DNA of 64,000 nucleotides from Rubrivivax sp. GTDB lineage: Bacteria; Pseudomonadota; Gammaproteobacteria; Burkholderiales; Burkholderiaceae_C. The DNA is taken from NCBI GenBank assembly GCA_018780805.1, contig JADMJD010000168.1, forward strand, positions 2,281 to 66,280, read 5' to 3'. A program made the position numbers and the translations under genes. Below, one piece after another: positions 52,903-62,203 of the stretch. Positions within the stretch are counted from its first letter, which is position 1. Each line of letters opens with the position of its first letter. The notes below the pieces were generated by a model. The model was not told where the DNA came from. It worked only from the letters and a program-made list of their open reading frames with translations, and did no database searches.

Positions 52903-53879
52903 CGGTGGGCTCCTGGTGGAGGCCGCAGTGTTTCACAGCCGGCCGCGGCCAGCCAGGGGTCGCGGTCTTCGCCGCCGAAGATCTGCAGCAGGAAATCCAG
53001 CACCGCCCGCGTGCGCGCCGGCAGGTGCTGGCGCGACGGCATCGTGGCCCAAAGCGTGGCGTTGAACAAGTGCCACTCGGGCAGGATGCGCTCCAGCGCG
53101 TGTTCCATCAGCGCGTCTTCGGCCACGTAGCTGGGCAGGCCGGTGATGCCCAGACCGGCCAGTGCCGCGGCATAGATCGTGTCCACATGGCCCGTGGTCA
53201 GCACCGGGTTGCCGGGCATCACGGTCACCTGCTCACCGCCGGGTTCGCCGTCGCCCGAGCTGCCGCTGTAGAAGGTGAGCCCCCGCTGCAGCTCGGCGAT
53301 GGGCGCCATCACCGCGTCGTGGCCCGCCAGCTCCGACGGGTGCTGTGGCCGGCCGCGCCGGTCCAGGTATTCGGGCGACGCGCAGACGATGGTTTCGGTG
53401 CGCGCCAAACGGCGTGCGATGAACTCACCGCTGAGCGCGGTGCGGGTCCAGACGATGGAGATGTCGTGTGCCTCGCTGGCCGCTTCCACCGGGCCGAAGG
53501 CGTCGATCTCCAGGCGCACGTTCGGGTGCAGCTGGCGGAAACGCGGCAGGTGTTTGGCCACCTGGTGCACCGACACCGCGGGGGGCATCAGCAGCCGCAC
53601 CACACCGCGTGCTTCCTGCGTGTCGGCGCCGGCCATGGCTTCGGCCTCGTCCACATCGGCCAGGATGCGGCGCACGCGCTCCAGGTAGTCGGCACCCACT
53701 TCTGTCAGCGCCAGCTTGCGGGTGGTGCGGTTCATCAGACGTGCACCCAGGTGCTCTTCCAGCTCGGCCACCACACGGGTGACCACGGCGGGTGCCAGGT
53801 CCAGGGCGCGGGAGGCGGCGGCAAAGCTGCCTTCGTCGATGACACGGGTAAACACCCGCATGGCTCGGAGTTGGTCCAT
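52899..53879 (-). CDS. LysR family transcriptional regulator
   Basis: Regulator of 326 residues; N-terminus MDQLRAMRVFTRVIDEGSFA then AASRALDLAPAVVTRVVAEL is the CrgA-like subgroup helix-turn-helix. It overlaps the peptidase start and reads in the same direction, so the two form one operon. A LysR gene upstream of and coupled to its target is less common than a divergent one. DUF4148 genes are divergent beyond a 193-bp spacer. Confidence 0.91.
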   Translation of the reverse strand: MDQLRAMRVFTRVIDEGSFAAASRALDLAPAVVTRVVAELEEHLGARLMNRTTRKLALTEVGADYLERVRRILADVDEAEAMAGADTQEARGVVRLLMPPAVSVHQVAKHLPRFRQLHPNVRLEIDAFGPVEAASEAHDISIVWTRTALSGEFIARRLARTETIVCASPEYLDRRGRPQHPSELAGHDAVMAPIAELQRGLTFYSGSSGDGEPGGEQVTVMPGNPVLTTGHVDTIYAAALAGLGITGLPSYVAEDALMEHALERILPEWHLFNATLWATMPSRQHLPARTRAVLDFLLQIFGGEDRDPWLAAAGCETLRPPPGAHR

Positions 53880-54072
53880 GGCTTTGATTATTCCGCACGC
53901 AGCAATGAAGCGTTTGGATGCATCGCCTTTATTCGCGGTGGGTCAATGCCTACAGTTGAGTCCATCGATGAGCCACACACGAACAAGGACTCACCGACCC
54001 GGCACTGCGGGCTGTTTCAAGCGCCCACCGGCCGGCACCGTCAACCGTCACTTCTTTGAACAGGACTTCATC

Positions 54073-54414
54073 ATGAACAGCAAACAACTCTTCGCCGCCG
54101 CCGCCTTCGCCCTGATCGGCAGCACCACCTTCGCTCAGGAAGCCACCTCGGACGCCTGGATGAACGTCAGCTCGAGCAAGAGCAGCACACAAGTCGCCGC
54201 GGAACTGGCCCAGGCCAAGAAAGACGGCTCGATCAAGGCCACCAGCGCCGGCTATACCGACCCGGTGGGTGTCTCCAAGACCCGTGCCGAGGTGGTGGCC
54301 GCAACCCTGGCCGCCCGCCGCAGCGGCGAACTGGACTCGATCAACAGCGAGGTCTACGCCTTCAACGCCGGTGGCTCGCAAGCCGCCGTGCGCTTGGCCC
54401 AGGCCACCAAGTAA
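54073..54414 (+). CDS. DUF4148 family exported protein, copy 1
   Basis: Small periplasmic protein of 113 residues with a signal peptide ending TTFAQE and the DUF4148 core: ELAQAKKDGSIKATSAGY then GVSKTRAEVVAATLAARR. Function unknown; such proteins are abundant in Burkholderiales and often respond to stress or quorum signals. A second copy follows 52 bp downstream. Confidence 0.88.
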   Translation: MNSKQLFAAAAFALIGSTTFAQEATSDAWMNVSSSKSSTQVAAELAQAKKDGSIKATSAGYTDPVGVSKTRAEVVAATLAARRSGELDSINSEVYAFNAGGSQAAVRLAQATK

Positions 54415-54466
54415 GCCCACGCTTCACACGCACATTCAAACGTCAACACTGAACCAGGAACACACC

Positions 54467-54808
54467 ATGAACACCAAGCACCTCATCGCCGCCGCCGCCC
54501 TCGCCCTGATCGGCAGCACCGCCTTCGCCCAGGAAGCCACCTCGGACGCCTGGATGAACGTCGCCGCCACCAAGAGCACGGCCCAGGTCGCCAGCGAACT
54601 GGCCCAGGCCCGCAAGGACGGCACGATCAAGGCCTGGAGCGCCGGTTACTTCGAGCCCATCAAGGTCAGCAAGACCCGCGCGCAAGTGGTCGCCGAGACC
54701 CTGGCCGCGATCCGCGGTGGCGAGGTGGCCGTGATCGACAGCGAGGCCTACGCCTTCAACCCGCAGGCTTCACAAGCGGGCGTGCGCCTGGCGCAGTCGG
54801 CCAAGTGA
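54467..54808 (+). CDS. DUF4148 family exported protein, copy 2
   Basis: Tandem duplicate of the preceding gene: same length (113 residues) and about 70% identical by eye, with identical stretches such as FAQEATSDAWMNV. The signal peptide ends TAFAQE. Differences cluster in the middle and in the ELDSIN/EVAVID region. Its last 53 bp overlap the convergent hydrolase gene. Confidence 0.88.
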   Translation: MNTKHLIAAAALALIGSTAFAQEATSDAWMNVAATKSTAQVASELAQARKDGTIKAWSAGYFEPIKVSKTRAQVVAETLAAIRGGEVAVIDSEAYAFNPQASQAGVRLAQSAK

Positions 54809-55634
54809 GCCCCGAGAGCCAGGACAGCAGGTGTGACAGCACCTGCGCCTGCTCCGGCTCGTTGAAGATCTCATGGGCCAGGCCGTCGAAGCAGCGATGC
54901 TGCAGGACGGCCTTTGGCGCTGCGGCCGCAAAGGCCGCCGAACCGGCCGGTGCCACGCAGCGGTCGGCACCCGCCCACATCAGCAAGGTCGGCAGGCGCC
55001 ACCGAGCCGCACGCTCGCGCACCAGCAGCCCGCCGTCGACGATGAAACGCACCAACCGCGGCGTGATGCGGTCGTGCACCAGCGGGTCGGCCACATAGGC
55101 ACGCACCACGGCCGGGTCGCGCGACACCCACGCGGGTTTCAGCCCGTTGCCCAAGGCCAGGTCGGGCGCCACGCGGCCCAGCGTGGCCAGCAGCAGCTTC
55201 TGCACCGTGTTCATGCCCGCGTCCAGCGCGGGTGACGACAGCACCAGCGCATCCACCGGGCGCGACCAGGCCGCCGGCTTCGGCGCCAGCGCCTCGGCCA
55301 CGAAGCGCGCCGCGACCAGGCCACCCATGCTGTGGCCCAGCAGCACAAAGGGCCGGCCCGGTTCGCGCACCTGGTCGATCACCGCAGCGAGGTCCGCGCA
55401 CAGCGCTTCGCCCGGCGGCACTGCCCCGCGGGGGCCGCCGCTCAGGCCGTGGCCCCGGTGGTCCCAGGCATGCACCTGCCATCGTTGTGCGTTGAGTGCC
55501 GCCGCCACCTGGGCGTATCGCCCGCCGTGTTCGCCCAGGCCGTGCACGACCAGCACCTGGCCGTGCGGCCGACCGTTGGTGGGCCACAGATGCAGCCGCA
55601 GGGTGGTGCCATTGGCCAGCGTCAGCGTTTCCAT
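54756..55634 (-). CDS. Alpha/beta hydrolase, monoacylglycerol lipase-like
   Basis: Serine hydrolase of 292 residues. Motifs: VVHGLGEHGGRYAQVA (oxyanion hole region), AWDHRGHGLSGG, nucleophile elbow LGHSMGG, acid in MWAGADRCV and His in FDGLAHEIFNEPE. This set is typical of the monoglyceride lipase/lysophospholipase family. Probably cytoplasmic. Its C-terminus overlaps the end of DUF4148 copy 2. Confidence 0.9.
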   Translation of the reverse strand: METLTLANGTTLRLHLWPTNGRPHGQVLVVHGLGEHGGRYAQVAAALNAQRWQVHAWDHRGHGLSGGPRGAVPPGEALCADLAAVIDQVREPGRPFVLLGHSMGGLVAARFVAEALAPKPAAWSRPVDALVLSSPALDAGMNTVQKLLLATLGRVAPDLALGNGLKPAWVSRDPAVVRAYVADPLVHDRITPRLVRFIVDGGLLVRERAARWRLPTLLMWAGADRCVAPAGSAAFAAAAPKAVLQHRCFDGLAHEIFNEPEQAQVLSHLLSWLSGLTWPTAPGARPLVKPAG

Positions 55635-55672
55635 GGCGGCGATTGGAGCATGCGCGCCGCTATGCTCGACGC

Positions 55673-56506
55673 ATGGAAAACGCGTTCTTCACCCTGAGCA
55701 GTGCCGCACCCGGCGTGGCCCATCTGCAGCTGAACCGGCCCGAGCGGCTGAACACGCTGGCGCCGCCGTTTTTCCCGGCGCTGCGCGATGCGGTGACGGC
55801 GCTGGACGATGCCGGCGAGACCCGGGTGCTGGTGGTCTCGTCCACCGGCCGGCACTTCAGTGCCGGCATGGCGCTCGACGTTTTCGACGGCGGGATGCCG
55901 ATGTTGGACACGTCCGACGCCCGCAAGCGCCTGGCCTTCCAGGACGGCCTGCGCCGGTTGATGGCCTGCATCGACGTGCTGGAAGACGCGCGTTTCCCCG
56001 TCATCGCCGCGATCCAGGGCGGGTGTGTGGGCGGTGCGCTGGACCTGGCCACCGTGTGCGACATCCGCGTCGCCAGCGCCGACGCGTTTTTCACGGTGCA
56101 GGAAATCCACATCGGCATGGCCGCCGACCTGGGTGTGCTGCAGCGCCTGCCCAAGATCGTGGCACCGGGGGTGGCGCGCCAGATGGCCTACACCGGCGAA
56201 CGGGTGGGTGCCGAACGTGCCTTGCAGATCGGCCTGGTCAACGCCGTGCTGCCGGACGCCGCGGCCACGCTGGCCCATGCGCTGGACCTGGCGCGCCAGA
56301 TCGCCGACAAATCACCGCTGGCGATTGCCGGCAGCAAACGTGCGCTGAACTACGCACGCGACCACGGCACCGCCGAGGCGCTGCAGCAGATGACGCTGCT
56401 GCAGAGCGCGATTTTCGACCTCGACGAGATGGGCCGCGCCATCGCCGGCTGGAAGGCCAAACAAACGCCGGACTTCGCGCCGCTGGCGCCGATCCCGCCG
56501 GCCTGA
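55673..56506 (+). CDS. Delta(3,5)-delta(2,4)-dienoyl-CoA isomerase
   Basis: Crotonase-fold enzyme of 277 residues acting in unsaturated fatty acid beta-oxidation. The segment CDIR...FTVQEIHIGMAADLGVLQ aligns with mammalian ECH1, keeping the three acidic active-site residues (Asp in CDIR, Glu in QEI, Asp in AAD). Ordinary enoyl-CoA hydratases lack this trio. Oxyanion hole: FSAGMAL and GGCVGG. ATG 55673 is preferred. Confidence 0.88.
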   Translation: MENAFFTLSSAAPGVAHLQLNRPERLNTLAPPFFPALRDAVTALDDAGETRVLVVSSTGRHFSAGMALDVFDGGMPMLDTSDARKRLAFQDGLRRLMACIDVLEDARFPVIAAIQGGCVGGALDLATVCDIRVASADAFFTVQEIHIGMAADLGVLQRLPKIVAPGVARQMAYTGERVGAERALQIGLVNAVLPDAAATLAHALDLARQIADKSPLAIAGSKRALNYARDHGTAEALQQMTLLQSAIFDLDEMGRAIAGWKAKQTPDFAPLAPIPPA

Positions 56507-56531
56507 GCGCTACCGCCCACGCGGCGCCACC

Positions 56532-57575
56532 CTAGGCGGCACGGCCGATCTCGCGCAACAGCCGCCGGGCGGATTCGGCCACCAGCGCGTGGCCGTTGGC
56601 TTCGGCCATCGTCAGGGCCTGGGCCAGCTGCGCCTGCGCCGCATCGGCATCGCCCAGCCGCCATTGGCTGTCGGCCAGGCGCACCTGCACCTCGGCCACG
56701 AGCCCGCGTTCGTCGGCACGCTTCAGGCTGACCAGCGCCGCGTGCAAGTGGGCCATGGCGGGCGCGTGACGGCCACGGCCCTGCTCCACCGCCGCCTGGG
56801 CCAGGTTCACCTGGGCCTGGTCACTCACATTGCCGGTGCGCAGCGCCAGGGCCTGCGCGTGCTGCAGCAGTTCCAGCGCCGCCGCGTGCGCGCCTTGCAG
56901 CGCCCGCGCACGGGCCAGGCCGATGAGCGCGGTGCACTCCAGCGCACGGTCGTCGGTGCGGGCCACGCGCGCAAAGCCCTGCTCGAAATGTTCGACCGCG
57001 GTGGACGCATCGTCTAGCGCCAGATACACACTGCCCAGACTCACGTGGGCATATGCGATGCTGCGCAGGTCGGCTTGCGCCAGGGCCAGTTGCAGGCTCT
57101 CGCGCAGGCAGTCCAGTGCCTCGCCGGTGCGTCCGAGCTGGCGCAGTTCGCTGCCCATGTTGTTCAAGGTCGCGGCCACGCCCACGTGGTGGCCGATGGC
57201 GCGCCGCAGCGCCAGGCAGCGGTCGTGCAAGGCCAGTGCCACCTCATGTTCACCGCGTGTGCCCAGGATGTTGGCCAGCAGGTTCATGGCCTCGGCTTCG
57301 CCCCGCGGCTCGCCCAGCTCGCGCATCAAGGCAATGGCGTCACCGAGACGGGTTTCGTACTGGCGTGCCGCATCGGCCAGGATGTACTCGCACAGGGCCA
57401 CTCGCAACAGGGCCCAGGCCCGGCCCTGGGGGTAGGCCAGTTGCTCGGCCAGCACCAGTGCCTGGCGCGCAAAAGCCAACGCACGGCGTGTGTCGTCGTG
57501 CCGCCAGCGGTGGGCCAGCGCATTCAGTTCATCGACACGCGCTCCGCTGTCGGGCACGCTGTGCAGCGGATCCAT
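56532..57575 (-). CDS. Stand-alone TPR repeat protein
   Basis: Protein of 347 residues made of about eight tetratricopeptide repeats (GRAWALLRVALCEYILADAA, GEAEAMNLLANILGTRGEHE, ATLNNMGSELRQLGRTGEAL, SIAYAHVSLGSVYLALDDAS and others). No signal peptide or enzyme domain. Similar TPR blocks occur at the N-terminus of diguanylate cyclases. It starts 4 bp after the amino-acid ABC ATPase gene, so it is probably cotranscribed with the transporter. Confidence 0.82.
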   Translation of the reverse strand: MDPLHSVPDSGARVDELNALAHRWRHDDTRRALAFARQALVLAEQLAYPQGRAWALLRVALCEYILADAARQYETRLGDAIALMRELGEPRGEAEAMNLLANILGTRGEHEVALALHDRCLALRRAIGHHVGVAATLNNMGSELRQLGRTGEALDCLRESLQLALAQADLRSIAYAHVSLGSVYLALDDASTAVEHFEQGFARVARTDDRALECTALIGLARARALQGAHAAALELLQHAQALALRTGNVSDQAQVNLAQAAVEQGRGRHAPAMAHLHAALVSLKRADERGLVAEVQVRLADSQWRLGDADAAQAQLAQALTMAEANGHALVAESARRLLREIGRAA

Positions 57576-57579
57576 GGGT

Positions 57580-58320
57580 TCAGCGGTCGAGGATCTGGCT
57601 CAGAAACTGCTGCGTGCGTTCGTTTTTCGGGTGCGAGAAAAAGGCCTCGGGGGTGTTCTGCTCGACGATCTCGCCGCGGTCCATGAAGATCACGCGGTCG
57701 GCCACGGCCTTGGCAAAGCCCATCTCGTGCGTCACGCACAACATGGTCATGCCCTCCTTGGCGAGGTCGATCATGGTGTCCAGCACTTCCTTCACCATCT
57801 CGGGGTCCAGCGCGGAGGTGGGCTCGTCGAACAGCATGATGCTAGGGTTCATGCACAGCGCACGTGCAATCGCCACCCGCTGCTGCTGCCCGCCGGAGAG
57901 CTGGCCCGGGTACTTGGGCGCCTGCTCGAGGATGCGCACACGCTCCAGAAACTTGCGCGCCGTGGCCTCGGCCTCGGCCTGCGGCTGTTTCTTGACCCAG
58001 ATGGGCGCCAGCGTGCAGTTCTCCAGCACCGTCAGGTGCGGGAACAGGTTGAAGTGCTGGAACACCATGCCCACTTCGGCGCGCACGGTGTCGATGTTCT
58101 TCAGCACGTCGGTGAGCTCGACACCGCCCACCACGATCTGGCCCTGCTGGTGCACCTCCAGCCGGTTGATGCAGCGGATCAGCGTGCTCTTGCCCGAGCC
58201 CGAGGGCCCGCAGACCACGATGCGTTCGCCCTTGGCCACGGTGAGGTCGATGTTCTTGAGCACGTGGAACTCGCCGTACCACTTGTTCAGGCCCTGGATG
58301 CGGATCGCCGGTTCGGCCAT
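57580..58320 (-). CDS. aapP: General L-amino-acid ABC transporter ATPase
   Basis: Cytoplasmic ATPase of 246 residues. Walker [21 protein letters not shown] signature, Walker [13 protein letters not shown] and switch His in VTHEMGF. Typical of the polar amino-acid family (AapP, GltL, BztD). It completes the JQMP gene order, 12 bp after the second permease gene. Confidence 0.93.
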   Translation of the reverse strand: MAEPAIRIQGLNKWYGEFHVLKNIDLTVAKGERIVVCGPSGSGKSTLIRCINRLEVHQQGQIVVGGVELTDVLKNIDTVRAEVGMVFQHFNLFPHLTVLENCTLAPIWVKKQPQAEAEATARKFLERVRILEQAPKYPGQLSGGQQQRVAIARALCMNPSIMLFDEPTSALDPEMVKEVLDTMIDLAKEGMTMLCVTHEMGFAKAVADRVIFMDRGEIVEQNTPEAFFSHPKNERTQQFLSQILDR

Positions 58321-58332
58321 GTTTTGCCTTCG

Positions 58333-59415
58333 TTAACGCTGGTGGCCACGGGCGAGCTCACGCTCCAGCCGCTGGCTGTACTGGCTCATCGCGAAGCAGA
58401 AGATCCAGTAGACGAGGATCGAGAACAGGAAGGCCTCGATGAAATACTTCTTCCACGCGAAGTCGGTTTCGACCGACTTTTTCACCGCATAGGCAAAGTC
58501 GTAGATGGCGATGATCACCACCAGCGAGGTGTCCTTGAACAGCGAGATGAAGCTGTTGACGATGGGCGGGATCGAGATGCGCAGCGCCTGTGGCAGCACC
58601 ACCAGGCCCATCATGCGCCAGTAGGGCAGGCCCAGCGCCTCGGCGGCTTCGATCTGGCCCTTGGGCACGGCCTGCAGGCCACCGCGCACCGCCTCGGCCA
58701 GGTAGGCGGCCACAAACAGGATGATGGCCACCTGCGCACGAAGCAGCTGGTCGATGCGCACCCCTTCGGGCAGGAACAGCGCAAACATCACCGAGGCCAT
58801 GAACAGCACCGTGATCAGCGGCACGCCGCGCACCACCTCGATGTAGATCACGCTGGCGGCGCGGATGATGGGCAGCCGGGAGCGCCGGCCGAGTGCCAGC
58901 AGCACGCCCAGCGGGAACGCAAACGCGATGCCAAAGATGGCCAGGATCAGCGTGACCGGCAGGCCACCCCACTGCTCGGTGCGCACCGCCACCAGGCCCA
59001 GCCCGCCACCCATCAACCAGAAGGTGATGGCGATGCCGACGGCCCAGATGGCGGCGAGCCAGCGCGTCCAGAAGCGCTTGAGCGCCGAGACGCCCAGCAG
59101 CGCCAGCATCACCCCGATGGCGATGGCCGGGCGCCACTGCTCCTCGAACGGGTAGACGCCGAACATCATGAAGCGGAACTTCTCCCACACCACGGCCCAG
59201 CAAGCGCCCTGGCCGCGCACCGCATCGCACTGCGCCACCGTGGCGTGGCCCCAGACAGCGTTGAACACCGTCCAGCCCAGCACCTTGGGCACGGACCACA
59301 GCAGGAACAGCGCCATCAGCAGCGTGATCACGCTGTTGAGCGGCGTGGAGAAGAGGTTGCTCTTGAGCCAGTGGGCGGCACCACGGCCGGCGGGGGCGGA
59401 GACAGCAGCGCTCAT
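58333..59415 (-). CDS. aapM: General L-amino-acid ABC transporter permease, AapM-like
   Basis: Inner-membrane permease of 360 residues with about eight helices. The coupling loop EAVRGGLQAVPKGQIEAAEA matches the EAA motif. The long N-terminal and linker region is typical of AapM/BztC. It overlaps neither neighbour but is 1 bp from the upstream permease gene, so it is in one transcript. Confidence 0.92.
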   Translation of the reverse strand: MSAAVSAPAGRGAAHWLKSNLFSTPLNSVITLLMALFLLWSVPKVLGWTVFNAVWGHATVAQCDAVRGQGACWAVVWEKFRFMMFGVYPFEEQWRPAIAIGVMLALLGVSALKRFWTRWLAAIWAVGIAITFWLMGGGLGLVAVRTEQWGGLPVTLILAIFGIAFAFPLGVLLALGRRSRLPIIRAASVIYIEVVRGVPLITVLFMASVMFALFLPEGVRIDQLLRAQVAIILFVAAYLAEAVRGGLQAVPKGQIEAAEALGLPYWRMMGLVVLPQALRISIPPIVNSFISLFKDTSLVVIIAIYDFAYAVKKSVETDFAWKKYFIEAFLFSILVYWIFCFAMSQYSQRLERELARGHQR

Positions 59416-59416
59416 G

Positions 59417-60559
59417 TCATCTTTCGACCAACCGCACGCGGTCGTTGTACCAGTTCATGAACAGCGAGATCAGCAGGCTGATCGTCAGGTACACACCCAT
59501 CAGGATCGCGATGGCCTCGATGGCCTGGCCGGTCTGGTTCATCGTCGTGTTGGCAATCGCCACCAGGTCCGGGTAACCGATGGCGACCGCGAGCGAGGAG
59601 TTCTTGGCCAGGTTCAGGTACTGGCTGGTCATCGGCGGGATGATCACGCGCAGCGCCTGCGGCAGCGTCACCAGGCGCAGGCGCTGGCCGGGTGTCAGGC
59701 CCAGCGCCATCGCGGCTTCGCCCTGGCCGCGGTCCACCGCCAGGATGCCGGCGCGCACCACCTCGGCGATGAAGGCCGCGGTGTAGGTGGACAGGCCGAT
59801 CAGCAGCGCCATGAACTCGGGCGACAGGATCTTGCCGCCCTCGAAATCGAAGCCGGCGAGCGTCGGGATCTGCATCTGCGTCGGCGCGCCCAGCGCGGCC
59901 CAGGCCAGCAGCGGCAGGCCGAGGATCAACGCGGCGCTGATGCGGCCCACCGGCAGGATCTGCCCGGTACGGCGCTGGCGCTGGCGTGCCCAGGCCCGGA
60001 AGATGAACGCCGCCGCTCCACCGGCGAACAGCGCCCAGGGCACGGCCGACCAGGCGGCATGCGCCTCGGGCCAGGCAAAACGGAAGCCCCGCTGGCTGAT
60101 GAACAACCAGCCACCGACGTCGATGGCCTCGCGCACACCCGGCAGCAGCTCGGTGAACAGGCCGTACCAGACAAACAGCTGCAGCAGCAGCGGCACGTTG
60201 CGCATCACCTCCACGTAGCCGGCGCTGAACTTGGCCAGCAGCCAGTTCGACGACAGCCGGCCGATGCCCACCAGCGTGCCGATCACGGTGGCAAAAAACA
60301 CGCCCAGCGCGGCCACCGTCAGCGTGTTGACCAAGCCGACGGCAAAGGCCCGACCGTAGCTGTCCGCCGGGTCGTAGTTGATGCCTTTTTCGGCGATCTC
60401 GAAACCGGCTTCCTTGGTGAGGAAACCGAAGCCGACCTGGATGTTGCGCGTCTGCAGGTTGTGCAGCGTGTTGGACACCAGGTACCAGCCCAGGCCGAGC
60501 ACGGCCGCGAGCAGCAGGGCCTGGTAGAGCAGGCCCCGCGCCTTCTCACTCTTGAACAT
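59417..60559 (-). CDS. aapQ: General L-amino-acid ABC transporter permease, AapQ-like
   Basis: Inner-membrane permease of 380 residues. Features: N-terminal KARGLLYQALLLAAVLGLGW, the AapQ-type segment GFGFLTKEAGFEI, and the EAA coupling loop EVVRAGILAVDRGQGEAAMA. Separated from the binding-protein gene by 62 bp holding a strong hairpin. Confidence 0.92.
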   Translation of the reverse strand: MFKSEKARGLLYQALLLAAVLGLGWYLVSNTLHNLQTRNIQVGFGFLTKEAGFEIAEKGINYDPADSYGRAFAVGLVNTLTVAALGVFFATVIGTLVGIGRLSSNWLLAKFSAGYVEVMRNVPLLLQLFVWYGLFTELLPGVREAIDVGGWLFISQRGFRFAWPEAHAAWSAVPWALFAGGAAAFIFRAWARQRQRRTGQILPVGRISAALILGLPLLAWAALGAPTQMQIPTLAGFDFEGGKILSPEFMALLIGLSTYTAAFIAEVVRAGILAVDRGQGEAAMALGLTPGQRLRLVTLPQALRVIIPPMTSQYLNLAKNSSLAVAIGYPDLVAIANTTMNQTGQAIEAIAILMGVYLTISLLISLFMNWYNDRVRLVER

Positions 60560-60569
60560 GGCGTGGGGG

Positions 60570-60592
60570 GCGGGGCCCGTCGTGGGCCCCGC
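60570..60592 (-). promoter_or_regulatory. Intercistronic hairpin between aapJ and aapQ
   Basis: Perfect 9-bp stem GCGGGGCCC-GTCGT-GGGCCCCGC. A strong stem after a binding-protein gene and before its permease genes commonly stabilises the upstream mRNA part, giving more binding protein than permease. Confidence 0.7.
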
Positions 60593-60621
60593 AGGTTGGC
60601 GCTGGAAGGGCTGGAGGGGCT

Positions 60622-61638
60622 TTAACGCAGCGGCGGGGCGTACATCAGGCCGTCATCGGTCCACAGCGCGTTCTGGCCGCGGGCCAGGCCGAGCGGGCCG
60701 ATGTTGCGCGTGTACATCTCGCCGTAGTTGCCCACGGCCTTGATCACCTTGACCAGCCAGTCGTTGTCCAGGCCCATGCCCTTGCCGACGTCACCCGAGG
60801 TGCCGACCAGCCGCATGATGGGCGGGTCCTTGCTTTCGGCCTTCAGCTTGTCGGCGTTGGCGGCGGCCATGCCGTATTCCTCGGCTTCGATCAGGCCGTT
60901 CAGCGTCCAGCGCACGATGGTGAAAAACTCCCAGTCGCCGCGGCGGATCATCGGGCCCAGCGGCTCCTTGCTGATGGCCTCGGGCAGCACGATGTAGTCG
61001 TCGGGCTTCGGTGCCTTCAGGCGCGTGGCCGCCAGACCCGAACGGTCGGTGGTGTACACATCGCAGCGGCCGGCAAAAAACGCCTGCTCGATCTGGTTCA
61101 ACTCGGCAATCACCACCGGCTTGAAGCTCATGCGCTTGACGCGGAAGTAGTCGGTCAGGTTCAGCTCGGTCGTGGTGCCCGGCTGCACGCAGATGGTGGC
61201 GCCGTTGAGCTGGCTGGCCTTGCTGATGTTGGCCGACTTCTTGACCATGAAACCCTGGCCGTCGTAGAACAGCACGCCGGCAAACACCGAGCCCAGCGAC
61301 GCGTCACGCGAAGACGTCCAGGTGGTGTTGCGCGAGAGCATGTCCACCTCGCCCGACTGCAGCGCCGTGAAGCGGTTCTGCGCGTTGGTCGGCACGTACT
61401 GCACCTTGTTGGGATCGCCCAGGATGGCCGTGGCCACCGCACGGCAGAAGTCGGCGTCGATGCCGGTCCACTTGCCTTGGCTGTCCGGGGCGGAAAAACC
61501 CAGCAGGCCGGTGTTCACGCCACAGCGCAGCACACCCTTGCTCTTGATCGCATCCAGCGTCGGGCCGGCGTGGGCCGCCAGGGCCGGCACGGCCAGCGCC
61601 GCGGCCACGGCCAGGGATCGCATCCAGGGAAACTTCAT
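60622..61638 (-). CDS. aapJ: General L-amino-acid ABC transporter substrate-binding protein
   Basis: Periplasmic protein of 338 residues: signal peptide ending LAAHAG, then DAIKSKGVLRCGVNTGLLGF, the polar amino-acid binding segment WTGIDADFCRAVATAILGD and DMLSRNTTWTSSRDASLG. Same family as AapJ/BztA. First gene of aapJQMP-TPR. Confidence 0.94.
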   Translation of the reverse strand: MKFPWMRSLAVAAALAVPALAAHAGPTLDAIKSKGVLRCGVNTGLLGFSAPDSQGKWTGIDADFCRAVATAILGDPNKVQYVPTNAQNRFTALQSGEVDMLSRNTTWTSSRDASLGSVFAGVLFYDGQGFMVKKSANISKASQLNGATICVQPGTTTELNLTDYFRVKRMSFKPVVIAELNQIEQAFFAGRCDVYTTDRSGLAATRLKAPKPDDYIVLPEAISKEPLGPMIRRGDWEFFTIVRWTLNGLIEAEEYGMAAANADKLKAESKDPPIMRLVGTSGDVGKGMGLDNDWLVKVIKAVGNYGEMYTRNIGPLGLARGQNALWTDDGLMYAPPLR

Positions 61639-61723
61639 CGCTCACGCTCCTGTATCGGGTGATGGACGGCCGTGCACCAGGGTGGTGCCGGCCGGCTTCA
61701 GCGAGTCTAGGAGCATCAAGCGT

Positions 61724-61757
61724 GCCCGGCCACACGGGGTTGCCCCCAGGGCCGGGC
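61724..61757 (-). terminator. Hairpin downstream of the VOC gene
   Basis: GCCCGGCC and GGCCGGGC (8-bp perfect stem) enclose an inner GGGG/CCCC pairing, just past the VOC gene stop on the minus strand. No T-run follows, so it is a weak terminator candidate. The 126-bp spacer also has GCACCA-GGG-TGGTGC at 61674-61688. Confidence 0.5.
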
Positions 61758-61764
61758 GCCTCGG

Positions 61765-62184
61765 TCACTTCGCGAAGAGCTGCGAGCGGTCCTTGAAGGC
61801 CTTGAATTCCAGCGCGTTGCCCGAGGGGTCGCGGAAGAACATCGTGGCCTGTTCGCCCACCAGACCGGCGAAGCGGATGTAGGGCTCGATCACGAACTTG
61901 ACACCCTCGGCCTTCAGGCGCGCGGCGAAGCTGTGGAAGTCGTCCCAGCCCAGCACGACGCCAAAGTGCGGCACCGGCACGTCGTGCCCATCCACGGGGT
62001 TGTGGTGGTCGGGTGCCTTGGCCGGCGCCAGGTGGGTGACGATCTGGTGGCCGAAAAGGTCGAAGTCGATCCACTCGGCACTGGCCCGGCCTTCCGGGCA
62101 GCCGAGCAGGCCGCCGTAGAACTGGCGCGCAGCGGCGAGGTCGTGCACGGGGAAGGCGAGGTGGAAGGGAGCAAGTTCTTTCAT
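61765..62184 (-). CDS. VOC/glyoxalase superfamily protein
   Basis: Protein of 139 residues with two beta-alpha-beta-beta-beta modules. Start [20 protein letters not shown] at 62184. Likely metal ligands: His in FHLAFPV, His in VPHFGVVL and Glu in GNALEFKAF. Resembles extradiol dioxygenase-like VOC proteins of unknown substrate. Divergent from the old yellow enzyme gene by 19 bp. Confidence 0.85.
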   Translation of the reverse strand: MKELAPFHLAFPVHDLAAARQFYGGLLGCPEGRASAEWIDFDLFGHQIVTHLAPAKAPDHHNPVDGHDVPVPHFGVVLGWDDFHSFAARLKAEGVKFVIEPYIRFAGLVGEQATMFFRDPSGNALEFKAFKDRSQLFAK

Positions 62185-62203
62185 GGTCTGGCAGCATACC
62201 CGG

